Shown here in pieces: positions 21,014 to 31,186 of a stretch of DNA of 64,000 nt. The notes under the pieces were generated by a model, which had not been told where the DNA came from, made no database searches, and saw nothing but the letters and a program-made list of their open reading frames with translations. Origin of the DNA: Emiliania huxleyi CCMP1516 (lineage: Eukaryota; Haptophyta; Isochrysidales; Noelaerhabdaceae). Where the stretch lies: assembly GCF_000372725.1 (NCBI RefSeq), contig NW_005202368.1, forward strand, positions 409,924 through 473,923, read 5' to 3'. Positions within the stretch are counted from its first letter, which is position 1. The number at the start of each line of letters is the position of its first letter. Both the position numbers and the translations under genes were made by a program.

Positions 21014-21280
21014 TTGTTCGAGTCGTTCGGTGGGTTCGGGAAGGGGGTCGGCGCGATCCTCTGGAAGGCGGCGAACGCGCTGCAGAACAAGCTGACGCGG
21101 GCCCAGTACCTCGATGAGGTGACTTGGACCACCAAGAGCTGGCTGGGGCTGCAGAAGCAGCGCATCTCAGTCGTTCTTCACACGGCCATCGCAGAGCAGA
21201 TTGTGAATGAGCTTGCCTGTGGCGAGGGCGGTCGAGTGCACGGAGCTAAGTGCCTCGCCGTCCTCGCGGGAGTCGCTTAG
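21014..21280 (+). CDS. LFEEFG / QY-W domain segment, second copy
   Basis: Encodes MFESFGGFGKGVGAILWK, NKLTRAQYLDEVTWTTKSW and QRISVVLHTAIAEQIVNEL, colinear with the segment at 11845 (LFEEFG, KLTWWQYDQTSW, RLSVQLWMALADEA). The frame stops directly at repeat F (21276). Unknown function, same caveats as the other copy. Confidence 0.4.
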   Translation: MFESFGGFGKGVGAILWKAANALQNKLTRAQYLDEVTWTTKSWLGLQKQRISVVLHTAIAEQIVNELACGEGGRVHGAKCLAVLAGVA

Positions 21281-21349
21281 GCGGCTCCCGTGGTGTACCT
21301 GTGTTAGTGCCAGCACTGTGTGCTCTATCCGGCGGTATATTTTTGGGCT

Positions 21350-23150
21350 ATCTCTCCTCAAAAACGATGTCAAGCGCCCGCTCGCAGCCAGCACGCGCCG
21401 CGCCCCTGGGCGCTCCCCGCTGCGGCGCGCCGCCCGCGCGCGGGCTGCCCGGGCGAGCGACCGCCACCGCTCGCCCCTCCGCGCCCTCTGCCCGCGCACG
21501 GCCGACGCGCAAGCCCGCGGTCGCGCGCGAGCCGTCGCTTTGCGGACGCCACCGTCTACCCGCGCTCGCTCGCGATCGAGTCAGACGACCCTATCTTCCG
21601 AGTAGCGGAGGTGTGCTTGCACCCCCTTCCCAAGGCACATGCACTTTGGAGGGAGAAAGTAACCGCGGCGGGGCCCGCAATCTCACATTAGGCACCTCAC
21701 CCCCAGCAGGCGCGTTCTCGGCGTGCTGCTCCTGCACAGGTTTTGCGGCCGCCCCGAGAGGGGGAGCGGCCGCTCCTCCGCACCATCGGCCCACGGCATC
21801 CTGGGCGGCGTCGGCGCCGCCCCAACGGCCGGCTCGGGCGCTTCCCGCCCCGCCTCGGCTACACTTTGTCGCGGCGATCCAGCGGTGCGCCGCCGCACCG
21901 CGCGCCTCCCCCGAGCCTCTGTACAGCGCGATGAGCCGCCTCGGCTGCCGCCGTGGTTGCGCCGGCGCCCCTCCCGCACGGCGCGACGCGACCGCAGCCG
22001 CGTGCGTGGTCTCACTGACCTCTTCCGCCCGCGCGTCCGCCTCTCAGACCCGCGCCTCCCCTTTACCAGGCGCCACCACCGGCACGGCCGCCGCCGCCCG
22101 CGCGGCACCTCCCGCCCCCCCTGGCGATGCTGGCCGCTACCCCGCCGCCGTAGCTACCCTCCCCACCGCTGGTGCACCGCCTCCGCCGCCCCCCTCGGCG
22201 CTTCGCCCGCGATTTTGCCGCCTCCTCCTCCACCACCACCCGTCTAAGCTTCCGCCCGCCTTCTCGCCACCGCCGTCCGCGCCACCTCAGCCGCCCTCCC
22301 CGGCGCTGCACCGGCGCAGCAGTGCCGTCGGCGCCGCCGCCCGTGCCGCCTCGGCCTCTGCGCCTCCAACCTCGCCGCTTCCGCAGCGGTTCCGCCCTCG
22401 GCGCCTCCACCTCTCACCCGCCAGGTCGAACTTCCGCCGACGATGGTGCCACCGCTGCCGCCCCCCCCGCTCGAGCCTCGGCCGCCGCACCCCGCCGTCC
22501 GCGCCCCGCCGCCACCCCCTCCGTCACGGCACACGCCGGCACCACCGCGACTACCGCTGGCTCCGCCCTAGACGCCGCCGACCGCTCGCAAGAGCGGCGA
22601 GCCCGGGGCCGACACCCCTCTGTTAGGTGACGGTCGACGGCTCCTTTCGAGGCTTTGTGGCCCTTTAAGAGGGCACCAGCAGCTTGGGGGGTGCGCGCTG
22701 GATGGCCGGCGCGGTGGAGCAGCGGCGCGGAGCCGGGGGCTCGACGTGCGGCCGTCGGTGGCGCGACACGCGGCCTCCGGTAGCGATTCGCCGCGGCTCC
22801 GGCGGTGTGATTTTTGTGCGTTTTCGAAGGCTGTGGGCGGGATAAGGCCGGCTAGACCGGCCCTGGTGTGCCCTAGTGTGTTCCCTTACACCCCTGGCCC
22901 GGGCGCAGTAGCGCGGTGCGCGTCCCGAGGGCGTAGGGGCTCAGAAAACAATTGATTGTTTTTTCAGCCCCACTTAGAGCACACAGTGGTGCGCGCCAGT
23001 CCCGTGCCCAGTGTCGTGCGAGGGAGTTTTGTTGTAAATTTCTTAGTTGTTTAAATTCTTAGTTGGAATTCACGTGATGCGATGAGTGGCAAGGCCTTGC
23101 GTATATGACGCGGCCGCAATCGAAGCCGCCGACGCGGTGCTGTTACTGCG
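21350..23150. other. GC-rich low-complexity stretch, no gene supported
   Basis: Frames on both strands are open but consist of Ala/Pro/Arg-rich sequence without domains. Between 22990 and 23040 lies sequence that recurs inverted at about 30018-30060 (CCCGTGCCCAGTGT and neighbours). Confidence 0.5.
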
Positions 23151-23156
23151 AGTGAG

Positions 23157-23600
23157 TGAGTGAGTATTCTTGATACGAAACCACGACGACACACACCAGT
23201 CGACTCGCATCGCTTCGGTTGCCTCCATGAACGGCGGAGCTATTCTCGCGCCCACACCACACCTGGCTCCAACGTGGACACGCCCATAGCTCTAGGTCTT
23301 GCATGGCATCAGAAGCTTTATCTCTGGGCCCCGAAAGGCATCTCTAGTAGCATCGTTACGCATGCCCCCTCCCCCCAGGGCGCATGCGCCTCACGTCTCG
23401 CCAGAGCATACGCCCTTGGTGTGCGACGAGACGAGTTTTTCGCCATGCAGCGAGCAGCAAGCCGCCCGCCGCAAACAGCCGGAGGCATCGCCACAGCGCT
23501 GTCTGCGCCGCGGTCCCGCACCCGTCGACGAAGCTCCCCCCGCGGAAGGCCGCGCGTGGCCACGCCTTGTCGATCGAGATGAGCGCGCCTGAAGCTCGCC
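23157..23600 (-). repeat. Dispersed repeat A, copy 1
   Basis: Inverted relative to the copies at 39258-39770, 45470-46112 and 51142-51487. Landmarks are TTCTTGATACGAAACCACG at one end, TCTCTGGGCCCCGAAAGGCA and CTCACGTCTCGCCAGAGCAT in the middle. A LINE-like C-terminus begins right beside it. Confidence 0.9.
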
Positions 23601-23640
23601 CACCTACTGCCCCCCCCCCACACACACACACTGTGAGAAG

Positions 23641-24247
23641 CACCTCTCCGTCGTCGTCCTTGGCCACCCCCAACGGGGTGACCCGGACACGGAGGAGCAA
23701 CTGGACCGCGTCAGCGGTGACGGCTGGGTGGCAGCGAAGGACGGCGATTACGCTGACGCCCTCGCCAAGGGTCACACGGTCATCCTCCTCGTGACCGAGT
23801 CGACCGGAGCATTCTCCGCCGACCTCGATCGCGTCCTCCGCCCGCTTGCGAGGACCGCACGCGCCAGTGGGTCCATTGACCACACGCCGTATGGCACCTC
23901 TCGCGCGTCCACCCGCTCGCACTACACCTTTCACTCCGCCGCCATCTCCGCCGCCATCGTCACCGCCGACGCCCTCACCATTCAGAACTCGGCCGCCGCC
24001 CTCGGCTTCGAGCTCACCCTCGACCCTCGCGATCTCGCCCGGCGCTCGTCGGGTCGGCCGCCATCGCGGTCGGCGCCACCACCTCCTCCCGCCCCCCCCG
24101 CAGCCACTGCCGCGCGGCCGCCAATGCGACCGACCCCCCCCCCCCCGCTTCCCCGACCCCTCCCTAAACGCCCCCGACAGCGAAGCCCACGCCGCGCGCG
24201 GCACCACCGACTCTACCTCCGACCCCAGGGCCTAGGCGGCCCGCCAT
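23641..24247 (+). pseudogene. C-terminal part of a LINE-like retrotransposon ORF
   Basis: An open frame without a start: HLSVVVLGHPQRGDPDTEEQ, then GDGWVAAKDGDYADALAKGH, TVILLVTESTGAF, SIDHTPYGTSRAS and HSAAISAAIVTADALTIQ, then a Pro/Arg-rich end. This order (DGDYADAL, HEVTGA-like, TPYG, HAAAISxAI) is remembered from the C-termini of reverse-transcriptase proteins in algae and oomycetes. It would continue the type of protein whose preceding part lies at 39.8-40.7 kb. Truncated at the 5' side at the junction with repeat A. Confidence 0.55.
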
Positions 24248-24298
24248 GAGATCTAGCCGTGTGTGCTGGCGTCCGGGTCCCAGCGGGTTTTCACGTAT

Positions 24299-24480
24299 GT
24301 GTGTCTCGCGCCTTGCGGGGGGGAGCGGAAAGGAGGAACCTCTTCCCAAGAGCACCACTCTTGGAGCGCCGCCACTACCACCCAGAGCGCTGCAAGCAGC
24401 GCCGGGCAATGGCGGCTTACCGCCCACCCAGCCCCCCCTTCGGCACACCCCGGCAGCCAATGTGTGACGGCTCGAACCCG
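24299..24480 (+). repeat. Dispersed repeat G
   Basis: GTCTCGCGCCTTGCGGGGG, GGAACCTCTTCCCAAGAGC and GCTGCAAGCAGCGCCGGGC are shared with a shorter copy at 54522-54660. Pieces also occur at 62800-62892, partly inverted, indicating a mosaic repeat. Confidence 0.75.
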
Positions 24481-24549
24481 CTAAGCCATCCCGCAAGCGG
24501 ATGTATGTATGTAGACGGAATGGACAAGTCATGCCGCGGTCGGCTGAGC

Positions 24550-25170
24550 GCTGCATACACATGCAAGAGTGCCCCTGGATGGAGCAGTACCTCACCTCGC
24601 CGCTGCCCGAGGATCGTCACGCCCGAGATGTGGCCATCGCCAACGCCGCCGCCGCCCTCACCGCCGCCGAGCATACCCTCAAAACCACCGTCGACCGCGT
24701 CCGGGCCGGAGGCGGCACCGACAGCGACATCACAGCGGCCAGAGACGCCCTCGACGCCGCCTACCGAGCCGACGCGGCTGCTCGGCAACCAGTCAACTTC
24801 CCAGTCAACTATGGTATTCGAAGAATGGAACCCATCTCGTGTGCCACACAGTCACTTCGTGGCACACCCTGCGACCTGGGAAAATGCGTCAATCAAGTCG
24901 GACAAGCGTAACTTCTTCAACCTCACGGGACAGCCCCTGGACGGCTCGTACGCCTCCAGCGTGGGCATCCTCGTGCACGCCGCGTGGCCGGATCGGCACG
25001 CCTCCACGCGATCTCGACGTCAATGGGCGGGGCTACTGCGGCTGCGGCGCCTCTTTTTGACAAAGCTCGAGCGGAGCGGCGCGCCACGCGAGAGCCGCGA
25101 CGGTCGATGCGCAACATGGTCGAGGCCTTCCGAGCCAGGCAACAACATCAACGGACAACGCGCGATCTAG
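24550..25170 (+). pseudogene. Decayed element-like coding sequence, family not identified
   Basis: Protein-like stretches switch frame: MQECPWMEQYLTSPLPEDRH and IANAAAALTAAEHTLKTTVD in one frame, FVAHPATWENASIKSDKRNF in another, then RGYCGCGASFDKARAERRAT. Lower GC bias and neighbouring repeats suggest a decayed mobile element. No domain was recognised. Confidence 0.35.
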
Positions 25171-25373
25171 CCCGGCCCTCACACTTACGGGGCTCTTTTA
25201 GCTCTTTCACGACCCTGACCGGCCCGTCGATCTACGATCTCTCTCGGCACCTGTGGCTGACCAGTGCGAGTTATTTCCCCTGTTCTCTATGTCGCTTGTC
25301 GGTTTTGTCTTACATCTCTCGAAGGAGCACGAAAGGGTACAGGGTTCTATCCCGTCACACGCACACTGTAGAT

Positions 25374-27835
25374 CTACACGAGCCACGGCGTGCACGTCCC
25401 GTTGTGCAGGGCCGGGGACTGCTGCGGCTCGTGCGGCGCGCACACGCCGCGGCTGTCCACGGCGCTCGCGTTGATCGCCTGCACGAGGGCGGTCAGCCGG
25501 CGCACGAGGCCGGGCTGGGAGGACGCGAGGTTGGTACTCTCCGTGGGGTCGCTCTCCAGGTCGAAGAGCATCACCTGTGCGCAGACCATGGGAGGGCTCC
25601 TCGGTCCGACGGAGGCCGCGGCTGCACCCGCGTCCGAGGCGCGCACGGAGTCGACTGTCCACGGCCCTGCCGCCGTCGCGCTGTTGTTGTGGTCCGCGGG
25701 GCACGGCGGGCCTAGAACCATGCCTCCAGCGTATAGCGTGGGTTCATTCCCGTGGGTGGTGTGGTAGCGGTCGGCGGGGCACATCCTGTTCATGTGTTGA
25801 ATTCACAATCATGAGGGCGGGAGGACGGTCTTTATGGGGAGATGCGGGGAGATATGGTGAGATGTTCCGCTTCTAGGATGGCCGGCCTGCGCACCAGATA
25901 CGGGGAGATACGGGGAGATACGGGGCGATACGGGGCGATACGGGGAGATACGGGGAGAGATACGGGGAGGTATGGGGAGATATGAGGAGATGTGCTGCTT
26001 CTAGGACGGCCGGCCCGTGCACCAGAAGCCGTTGCCGATGCTGCGGTGCCGGTTGTCGTCCGCGCCTAGGGTTCGGGTACCGTGGTGGTAGGGGGATGGG
26101 TTCGGTACCGTGGTGCTGCGGTGGCGGTTGTCGTCCGCGCCCGGGTCGCCAAGGAGGAGCTTCCACCTCCCCTGCCGCAGGGCGTAGTACGGAGTCGCGT
26201 GCTGGTCGCCTAGGGTTCGGGTACCGTGGGGGTAGGGGGATGGGTTCGGTACCGTGGGTGTGGGGGGGGCGAGTCGCGTGCTGGTCGCCGGAGCAGACGA
26301 AGCCCGGCGGCCGGTTGCTGTACGGGCTAGCGAGCGGGTCCGCCTGTGGAGATGGTAGTCATACCCATACTTCAAAGAGCCATCCACTCCTTTTGCTACG
26401 GGGAGATACGGGGAGATATCGCGCAGCACAGTCTGCCGTGCTCGAGATACGGGGAGATGTGGGGAGATACGGGGAGATACCGGGAGATATCGCGCAGCAC
26501 AGTCTGCCGTGCTCGAGATACGGGGAGATGTGGGGAGATACGGGGAGATACCGGGAGATATCGCGCAGCACAGTCTGCCGTGCTCGAGATACGGGGAGAT
26601 GTGGGGAGATACGGGGAGATACCGGGAGATATCGCGCAGCACAGTCTGCCGTGCTCGAGATACGGGGAGATGTGGGGAGATACGGGGAGATACCGGGAGA
26701 TATCGCGCAGCACAGTCTGCCGTGCTCGAGACACGGGGAGATGTGCGGAGATACGGGGAGATGTGGGGAGGTGTGGGGAGATGTGGGGCCTCGAGCAGCA
26801 CAGTCTGCCGTGCGCCCGCCCCTCCGCGGGAGAGCATTGGCCACTGCGAGACGCCATCGAGCGCGGAGCCGGCCTGTTCACAGCAGGTGCGGTGTGAAGA
26901 GGCGCCGTGGTGTGAGGAGACGCCGCCGAGCGCGGAGCCGGCCGCAGCGAGCTCCCCCGCATCTCCTCCCATCGCGGCGATCAGCGTCGGCAGCACATCG
27001 ACGGTGTGCACGATCCTAGAAGGTTCCTAGAAGGTTCCTAGAAGGCTCCTAGAAGGTTCCTAGCACATCAACGGTGTGCACGATCCCCGCCGCCGTCGCG
27101 CCGCGCTGGCTGCGCGCGATGCCAGCGCCTACCCGCGGCGCGAGAGAGCGGATGGCGCAGGGGGCCTGCCCGCCCACGTGCTCGGAGCGATGGCGGCGCC
27201 GGAGACGAAAGCGACGCCCCGCAGTCCCCCCTCCCACGCCGTGCACTTTCCGCCTCGCAGCGGCCAGTTCTGCCCCCCGGTCCACCCGCCGCACGCCGGC
27301 GTGGCGGCGCCGTTGTCCTACGTGCTGAATACGCCAACCTCAGGGCGTGAATACGGTATTGTGCAGTGTCTTCAGAGCACCGCGTGAAGACGAGGGAAGC
27401 GAATGCAGTGAATACAGCGGAATACGGCCGAGTACAGCTGAATACGTGCCTTCTCGAGCGCTGGTTGGGAGACATGAACACGTATGCTGGTTGGGGAGAC
27501 ATGCACGTGTTCCGCTTCTAGGGCCGTTGTCCGTCTGGAACCAGAGGAGCGTATCGTCGAGGATGCCTGGGGGAAGGTTCCGAGAAGGTTCCGAGAAGGT
27601 TCCGAGAAGGTTCGAGACGCTTCGTGGAGGATGCCTAGAAGGTTCCGTAGGTTCCTAGAAGGTTCCTAGAAGGTTCCTAGAGGGTTCCTGCGGTGAGGGA
27701 GAGGGAGAGGGAGGGAGGGAGGGAGGGAGAAGGAGGGAGGGAGGGGGGGGGGGGGGAGGGAGGGAGGGGTTTAGGGAGGGAGGGAGGGAGGGAGGGAGGG
27801 AGGGAGGGAGAGGGAGAGGGAGAGGGAGAGAGAGA

Positions 27836-27887
<52 letters not shown>

Positions 27888-29731
27888 TCGGCAAGGATGC
27901 CCTTGCGCCGCAGCGCGCGCGTCACGTTGCCAACGCCCTCGTCCAAGCAAGAGAGCATGCCCGCGAAGAGGTTCCGCGCCTATATTTCTTTTCCGCGCGC
28001 GATTTCTTTTTTCCAAGCAAGAGAGCATGCCCGCGAAGAGGTTCCGCGCCTATATTTCTTTTCCGCGCGCGATTTCTTTTTTCCAAGCAAGAGAGCATGC
28101 CCGCGAAGAGGTTCCGCGCGTTCGTCCCCTCCACCCTGGCAAACTTGTACGGTGCGACGTACTGCGCCGGCACCTAATTAATAATTAATTAATAATTAAT
28201 TAAACTTGTACGGCGCGACGTACTGGGCCGGCACCTGCTCCACGTGCGGGGGAGCTCGCCCGAGCGACAGCCGAGAGGAGCCGAGAGGCAGCCGAGAGAT
28301 GGCCGAGAGATGGCCGAGAGACAGCCGAGAGGCAGCCGAGAGGCAGCCGAGAGGCAGCCGAGAGGAGCCGAGAGGCAGCCGAGAGATGGCCGAGAGATGG
28401 CCGAGAGACAGCCGAGAGGGAGCCGAGAGGCAGCCGAGAGGCAGCCGAGAGGCAGCCGAGAGGCAGCCGAGAGGGAGCCGAGAGGAGCGGAGAGGAGCCG
28501 AGAGGCAGCCGAGAGGCAGCCGAGAGGAGCCGAGAGGCAGCCGAGAGGCAGCCGAGAGACAGCCGAGAGGCAGCCGAGAGGCAGCCGAGAGGCAGCCGAG
28601 AGGCAGCCGAGAGGAGCCGAGAGACAGCCGAGAGGGAGCCGAGAGGAGCCGAGAGACAGCCGAGAGGGAGCCGAGAGGCAGCCGAGAGGCAGCCGAGAGG
28701 CAGCCGAGAGGCAGCCGAGAGGCAGCCGAGAGGCAGCCGAGAGGCAGCCGAGAGGCAGCCGAGAGGCAGCCGAGAGGAGCGGAGAGGAGCGGAGAGGAGC
28801 CGAGAGCAGCCGAGAGGCAGCCGAGAGGAGCCGAGAGGAGCCGAGAGGAGCCGAGAGGAGCCGAGAGGAGCCGAGAGGAGCCGAGAGGCAGCCGAGAGGA
28901 GCCGAGAGGAGCCGAGAGGCAGCCGAGAGGCAGCCGAGAGGCAGCCGAGAGGCAGCCGAGAGGAGCCGAGAGGAGCCGAGAGGAGCGGAGAGGAGCGGAG
29001 AGGAGCCGAGAGGAGCCGAGGGGAGCCGGGGTGAGCCGAGGTGAGGTGAGGTGAGGTGAGTTCGGCGCCTGGTCGGGCACATGCACTGCTTGGTACGGGA
29101 GGTAGAGGAAGAGCGGCGCGGCCGCGTCGTGCTCGCGGATGATCGACACCGCGCGCCGAGTGAAGAGGTGCGTCGAGTACTCGCCGACCGCCTCCCAAGC
29201 GTGTCGCGAGCAGCCGGCGCCGCAGTCTGGTCGCGAATCATCGTGCAAGTCAAACCCTCCGCAGTCGCCCTGATGGGTGTAGTAGTCTTCGTCGCCAGAG
29301 TAGTAGCCGAGGTACGAGTCGAAGCCGCGGAACGTGGGCGTGTGCTCCCAGCGGTGGTACCCGAGGTGCCACTTCCCGACCGCGTGGCACTTGCTCCGCG
29401 CGTCGACTCGCTTGACAAACTGCGGCAGCAGCGTCTCATCCAGCGGGAGCGACCAGTTGTTTTGACTCGTGAGGACTCCCGACTGGAAGCCATAGCGGAT
29501 GTTGTAGCGGCCGGTCAGCAGGGCGCCCCGCGTCGGGCTGCATGCGCGCTGCACGTAAAAGTGAGCCAGCTTGACGCCGGCTGACGCGAGCTTGTCAATG
29601 TTCGGAGTCGCGATCTGGCTTCCGGCGTAGCCAAGGTCCGCGTAGCCGAGGTCGTCTGCCACCACGAGGACCAGGTGCTTCGCCGGCGGAGACGCGGCGG
29701 AGAGGGCGGGAGCGGCCGCAGTGATGAGCAT
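25374..29731 (-). CDS. Arylsulfatase (ARSB-like), multi-exon
   Basis: Hydrolyses sulfate esters; expected in the secretory pathway or outside the cell. Exon 1 (about 29054-29731) begins [16 protein letters not shown], a possible short signal, then [15 protein letters not shown] (metal Asp pair), [19 protein letters not shown] (Cys for formylglycine in C-x-P-x-R) and [13 protein letters not shown] (catalytic Lys and His). Later exons: YVAPYKF (about 28141-28173), [33 protein letters not shown] (about 27531-27580), [20 protein letters not shown] (27170-27317), [16 protein letters not shown] (about 26943-27005), SGDQHA and [20 protein letters not shown], and [20 protein letters not shown] near the end, stop at 25374. 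The whole family core is present in order. Introns are minisatellites, introner-like sequences or direct-repeat introns. Small exons between 25.8 and 26.4 kb are uncertain. Confidence 0.85.
26405..26815 (-). repeat. Sulfatase intron: six tandem exon-edge + minisatellite units
   Basis: A segment reading CACGGCAGACTGTGCTG in the sense direction, copied from the exon edge (RQTVLL), recurs about six times. Each is separated by 40-45 bases of a GGGGAGATAC-type decamer (plus strand). Further decamer runs lie at 25845-25985. Confidence 0.8.
26874..26942 (-). other. 69-nt GC-AG intron, introner-like family 1, with direct repeat
   Basis: Begins GCCGGCTCCGCGCTCGGCGG; the next exon begins GCCGGCTCCGCGCTCGATGG. 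The interior has GCCTCTTCACACC and ends GCTGTGAACAG. The same interior landmarks occur in introns at 38444-38581 and 49205-49270. Confidence 0.75.
27318..27531 (-). other. 214-nt intron, introner-like family 2, apparent GA-AG ends
   Basis: The 9-mer GACAACGGC stands at both the intron start and the next exon start, so the join QTDNGAATP needs donor GA. The interior shows CCTAGAAGCGGAACACG to GGCGTATTCAGCACGTAG, shared with introns of two other genes. Confidence 0.65.
27670..27890. repeat. Purine-rich (GGGA)n and (AG)n tract in sulfatase intron
   Basis: GGGA tetramers grade into a perfect AG run at 27846-27884. Just before it, 27000-27065 and 27575-27685 hold an 11-mer CCTAGAAGGTT repeat. Confidence 0.9.
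27942..28112 (-). repeat. 70-bp exon-edge + intron unit, about 2.4 copies
   Basis: CCAAGCAAGAGAGCATGCCC and CGAAGAGGTTCCGCGC (sense strand encodes [10 protein letters not shown]) recur three times, separated by TATATTTCTTTTCCGCGCGC. Only one copy is needed for the sulfatase. Confidence 0.85.
28174..28234 (-). other. 61-nt AT-rich GT-AG intron with 34-nt direct repeat
   Basis: Begins GTGCCGGCCCAGTACGTCGC; after about 34 bases it continues as TTAATTAATTATTAATTAAT and ends TTAG. The next exon repeats the first 34 bases with two or three differences (encoding [11 protein letters not shown]). The clearest single example of the direct-repeat intron type. Confidence 0.85.
28258..29060 (-). repeat. 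Minisatellite intron of the sulfatase gene (about 800 bp)
   Basis: CAGCCGAGAGG 11-mers with variants AGCCGAGAGG and AGCGGAGAGG. In the sense direction they read CCTCTCGGCTG. The long Leu/Gly/Ser-Arg frames across it are artefacts of the repeat. Confidence 0.95.
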
Positions 29732-29732
29732 G

Positions 29733-29747
29733 AAAAAAGAAGAATTT
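29733..29747 (-). promoter_or_regulatory. Shared AATTCTT upstream motif (sulfatase)
   Basis: Sense strand TTAAAATTCTTCTTTTTTC lies directly upstream of the ATG, preceded by CGCGCG. Similar motifs precede five other genes in this window. Confidence 0.4.
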
Positions 29748-29779
29748 TAACGCGCGAGAGGTAAGAGGCGGACGCCCAA

Positions 29780-29965
29780 GGGTGGGCGACGGCTAGCGCA
29801 CCACACCCCTCTCCTCAAAATCCCTGTGTGGTGGCGGCGTGCCGTTCCATCCCTCCCTTGGGTTGTCTGTTTTCTTTCTTTCTTTCTTTAGGTGGATGCA
29901 CGCGCCAGTTCGCACCTGTGTCGAGCCTGTCTGCTGTGAGAGAGAGTTCTTTTGTTTAAATTCTT
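29780..29965 (+). repeat. Dispersed repeats D + F, distant copy
   Basis: AGGGTGGGCGACGGCTAGCG through the (CTTT)n tract, followed by CGCCAGTTCGCACCTGTGTC. It lies in the upstream region of the sulfatase gene. Confidence 0.85.
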
Positions 29966-30965
29966 TAGGTGGATATCCTTTGGCCGCGTTTTAGGTATAT
30001 TGTTGGCAACGCGTTGGGTTTACAACAAAGCTCCCTCGCACAACACTGGGCACGGGACTGGCTCGCACTGGCACTAACACAGGTACACCACGGGAGCCGC
30101 CTAAGCGACTCCTGCGAGAGTGGCGAAAAAGAAGAAGTACGCTAGCTAAAAAAATGTATGCTTTTTGCCATCCGGCTTTCAATCCCAAACTGTCACTCCC
30201 CTCTCTAAGGTAAGGTCAGGTAAGGTAAACGTCTCGCCTGCTCGCCAGTCGCCACGGGTGACGAACCGGCTTGATGGATGAGAGTGGGAGACCGGCCCTA
30301 TAGTGCCTGTGTTTGGATGTGCGCCCGCGCGCTGTCGCTCTTCATTAACTTTGGTGCACGAGAAAATGCGATGTGGCAATCGTGGAGCTGGCCTGCGGTT
30401 TTATTCGTTATGGCTAGTGCCATTTCACTCTGACACGCTAATCTTGAAAACGTCTCCAACGGAGCTCCGTGTTGCTTCCAGCGCCCTCCCCCGCGCTCCC
30501 TGCGGCCATGGCCGATGCTCCTAGAAAGAGAGGTCATCTGGCTACCGCGAGAGCGACCCAACTCGTCGACATCGTCCGATGATGGTGCCGCAAAGTCAGC
30601 CTTCGGAGGCTATCGTGGGGTCGAGCCGGCAGTAGCCGTGACATGTGGTTCCACCACCCCTCGTAGGCTTTGCCTCTGACCGCCACCGTTCCCAGGCTGC
30701 CTAATGGGATGGAAAGGAAGGCTCGGCGAGCGTATAGAAGCGTGCTCGACCTCGTCGTGGCAACCTGTACGGCAGCGCTGGTAGGCGCGATGAGCGTCGT
30801 GCCACCTGACCCGAGACGGGTCGCAGGCGTCGTACCGAGCGCGTCGAGACCGTGTCCTGATGTGATCTGCACGGGTGAGTCACGTCGGCGTCAAAGGAGC
30901 GACGTGCGACCTGTCAGAGCTTGATCTCCAATCTCAGCGGCGTCGAGTCGTCTCCGGCGGCGACA
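29966..30965. other. Intergenic, inverted repeat F piece, no gene supported
   Basis: Contains an inverted copy of repeat F (30065-30112), sequence matching 22994-23040 inverted (30018-30060) and a GGTAAGGTCAGGTAAGG tract (30208-30228). Short frames here show no family features. Confidence 0.5.
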
Positions 30966-31104
30966 ATTTTGTCCCTCCCCAGGACGCACAGAGGCAGCTG
31001 TGACCCCGCCGAGTGGACGGGGGCACTCCGCGCCACCTGCCGAGTGCCCCCGTCCACTTGGCGGGGTCGCAGCTGCCTCTGGAAGGCACCGAGAGGGACA
31101 AAAT
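30966..31104. repeat. Near-perfect hairpin (about 60-bp arms)
   Basis: The left arm starts ATTTTGTCCCTC and includes GAGGCAGCTGTGACCCCGCC; the right arm ends GAGGGACAAAAT. Arms differ at only a few positions around a loop of roughly 13 bases (CGCGCCACCTGCC). Either a palindromic MITE or a stem-loop RNA locus. Confidence 0.8.
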
Positions 31105-31186
31105 GGCGCAAATGGTCAAATCAAGGTTTTGTAACGCGAGCTGTGCCACAGTGAAATGGCACTAGCCTATGACACAGCTGTCGTTT

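Noticed and set aside
21350-22630. Large plus-strand ORF of more than 450 residues
   Set aside because: Ala/Pro/Arg-rich throughout and open in most frames, as expected by chance at this GC content.
23384-24207. Minus- and plus-strand ORFs across repeat A
   Set aside because: Repeat A is dispersed and its frames (for example MWRDEFFAIAASSKPPAANS) do not extend consistently in other copies.
26359-27011. Frames rich in [13 protein letters not shown]
   Set aside because: Produced by the GGGGAGATAC decamer; only short edge pieces belong to the sulfatase.
28258-29060. Long frames with [11 protein letters not shown] repeats extending the sulfatase ORF, resembling leucine-rich repeats
   Set aside because: They are translations of an 11-mer minisatellite open in several frames; the sulfatase core continues in exons beyond it.
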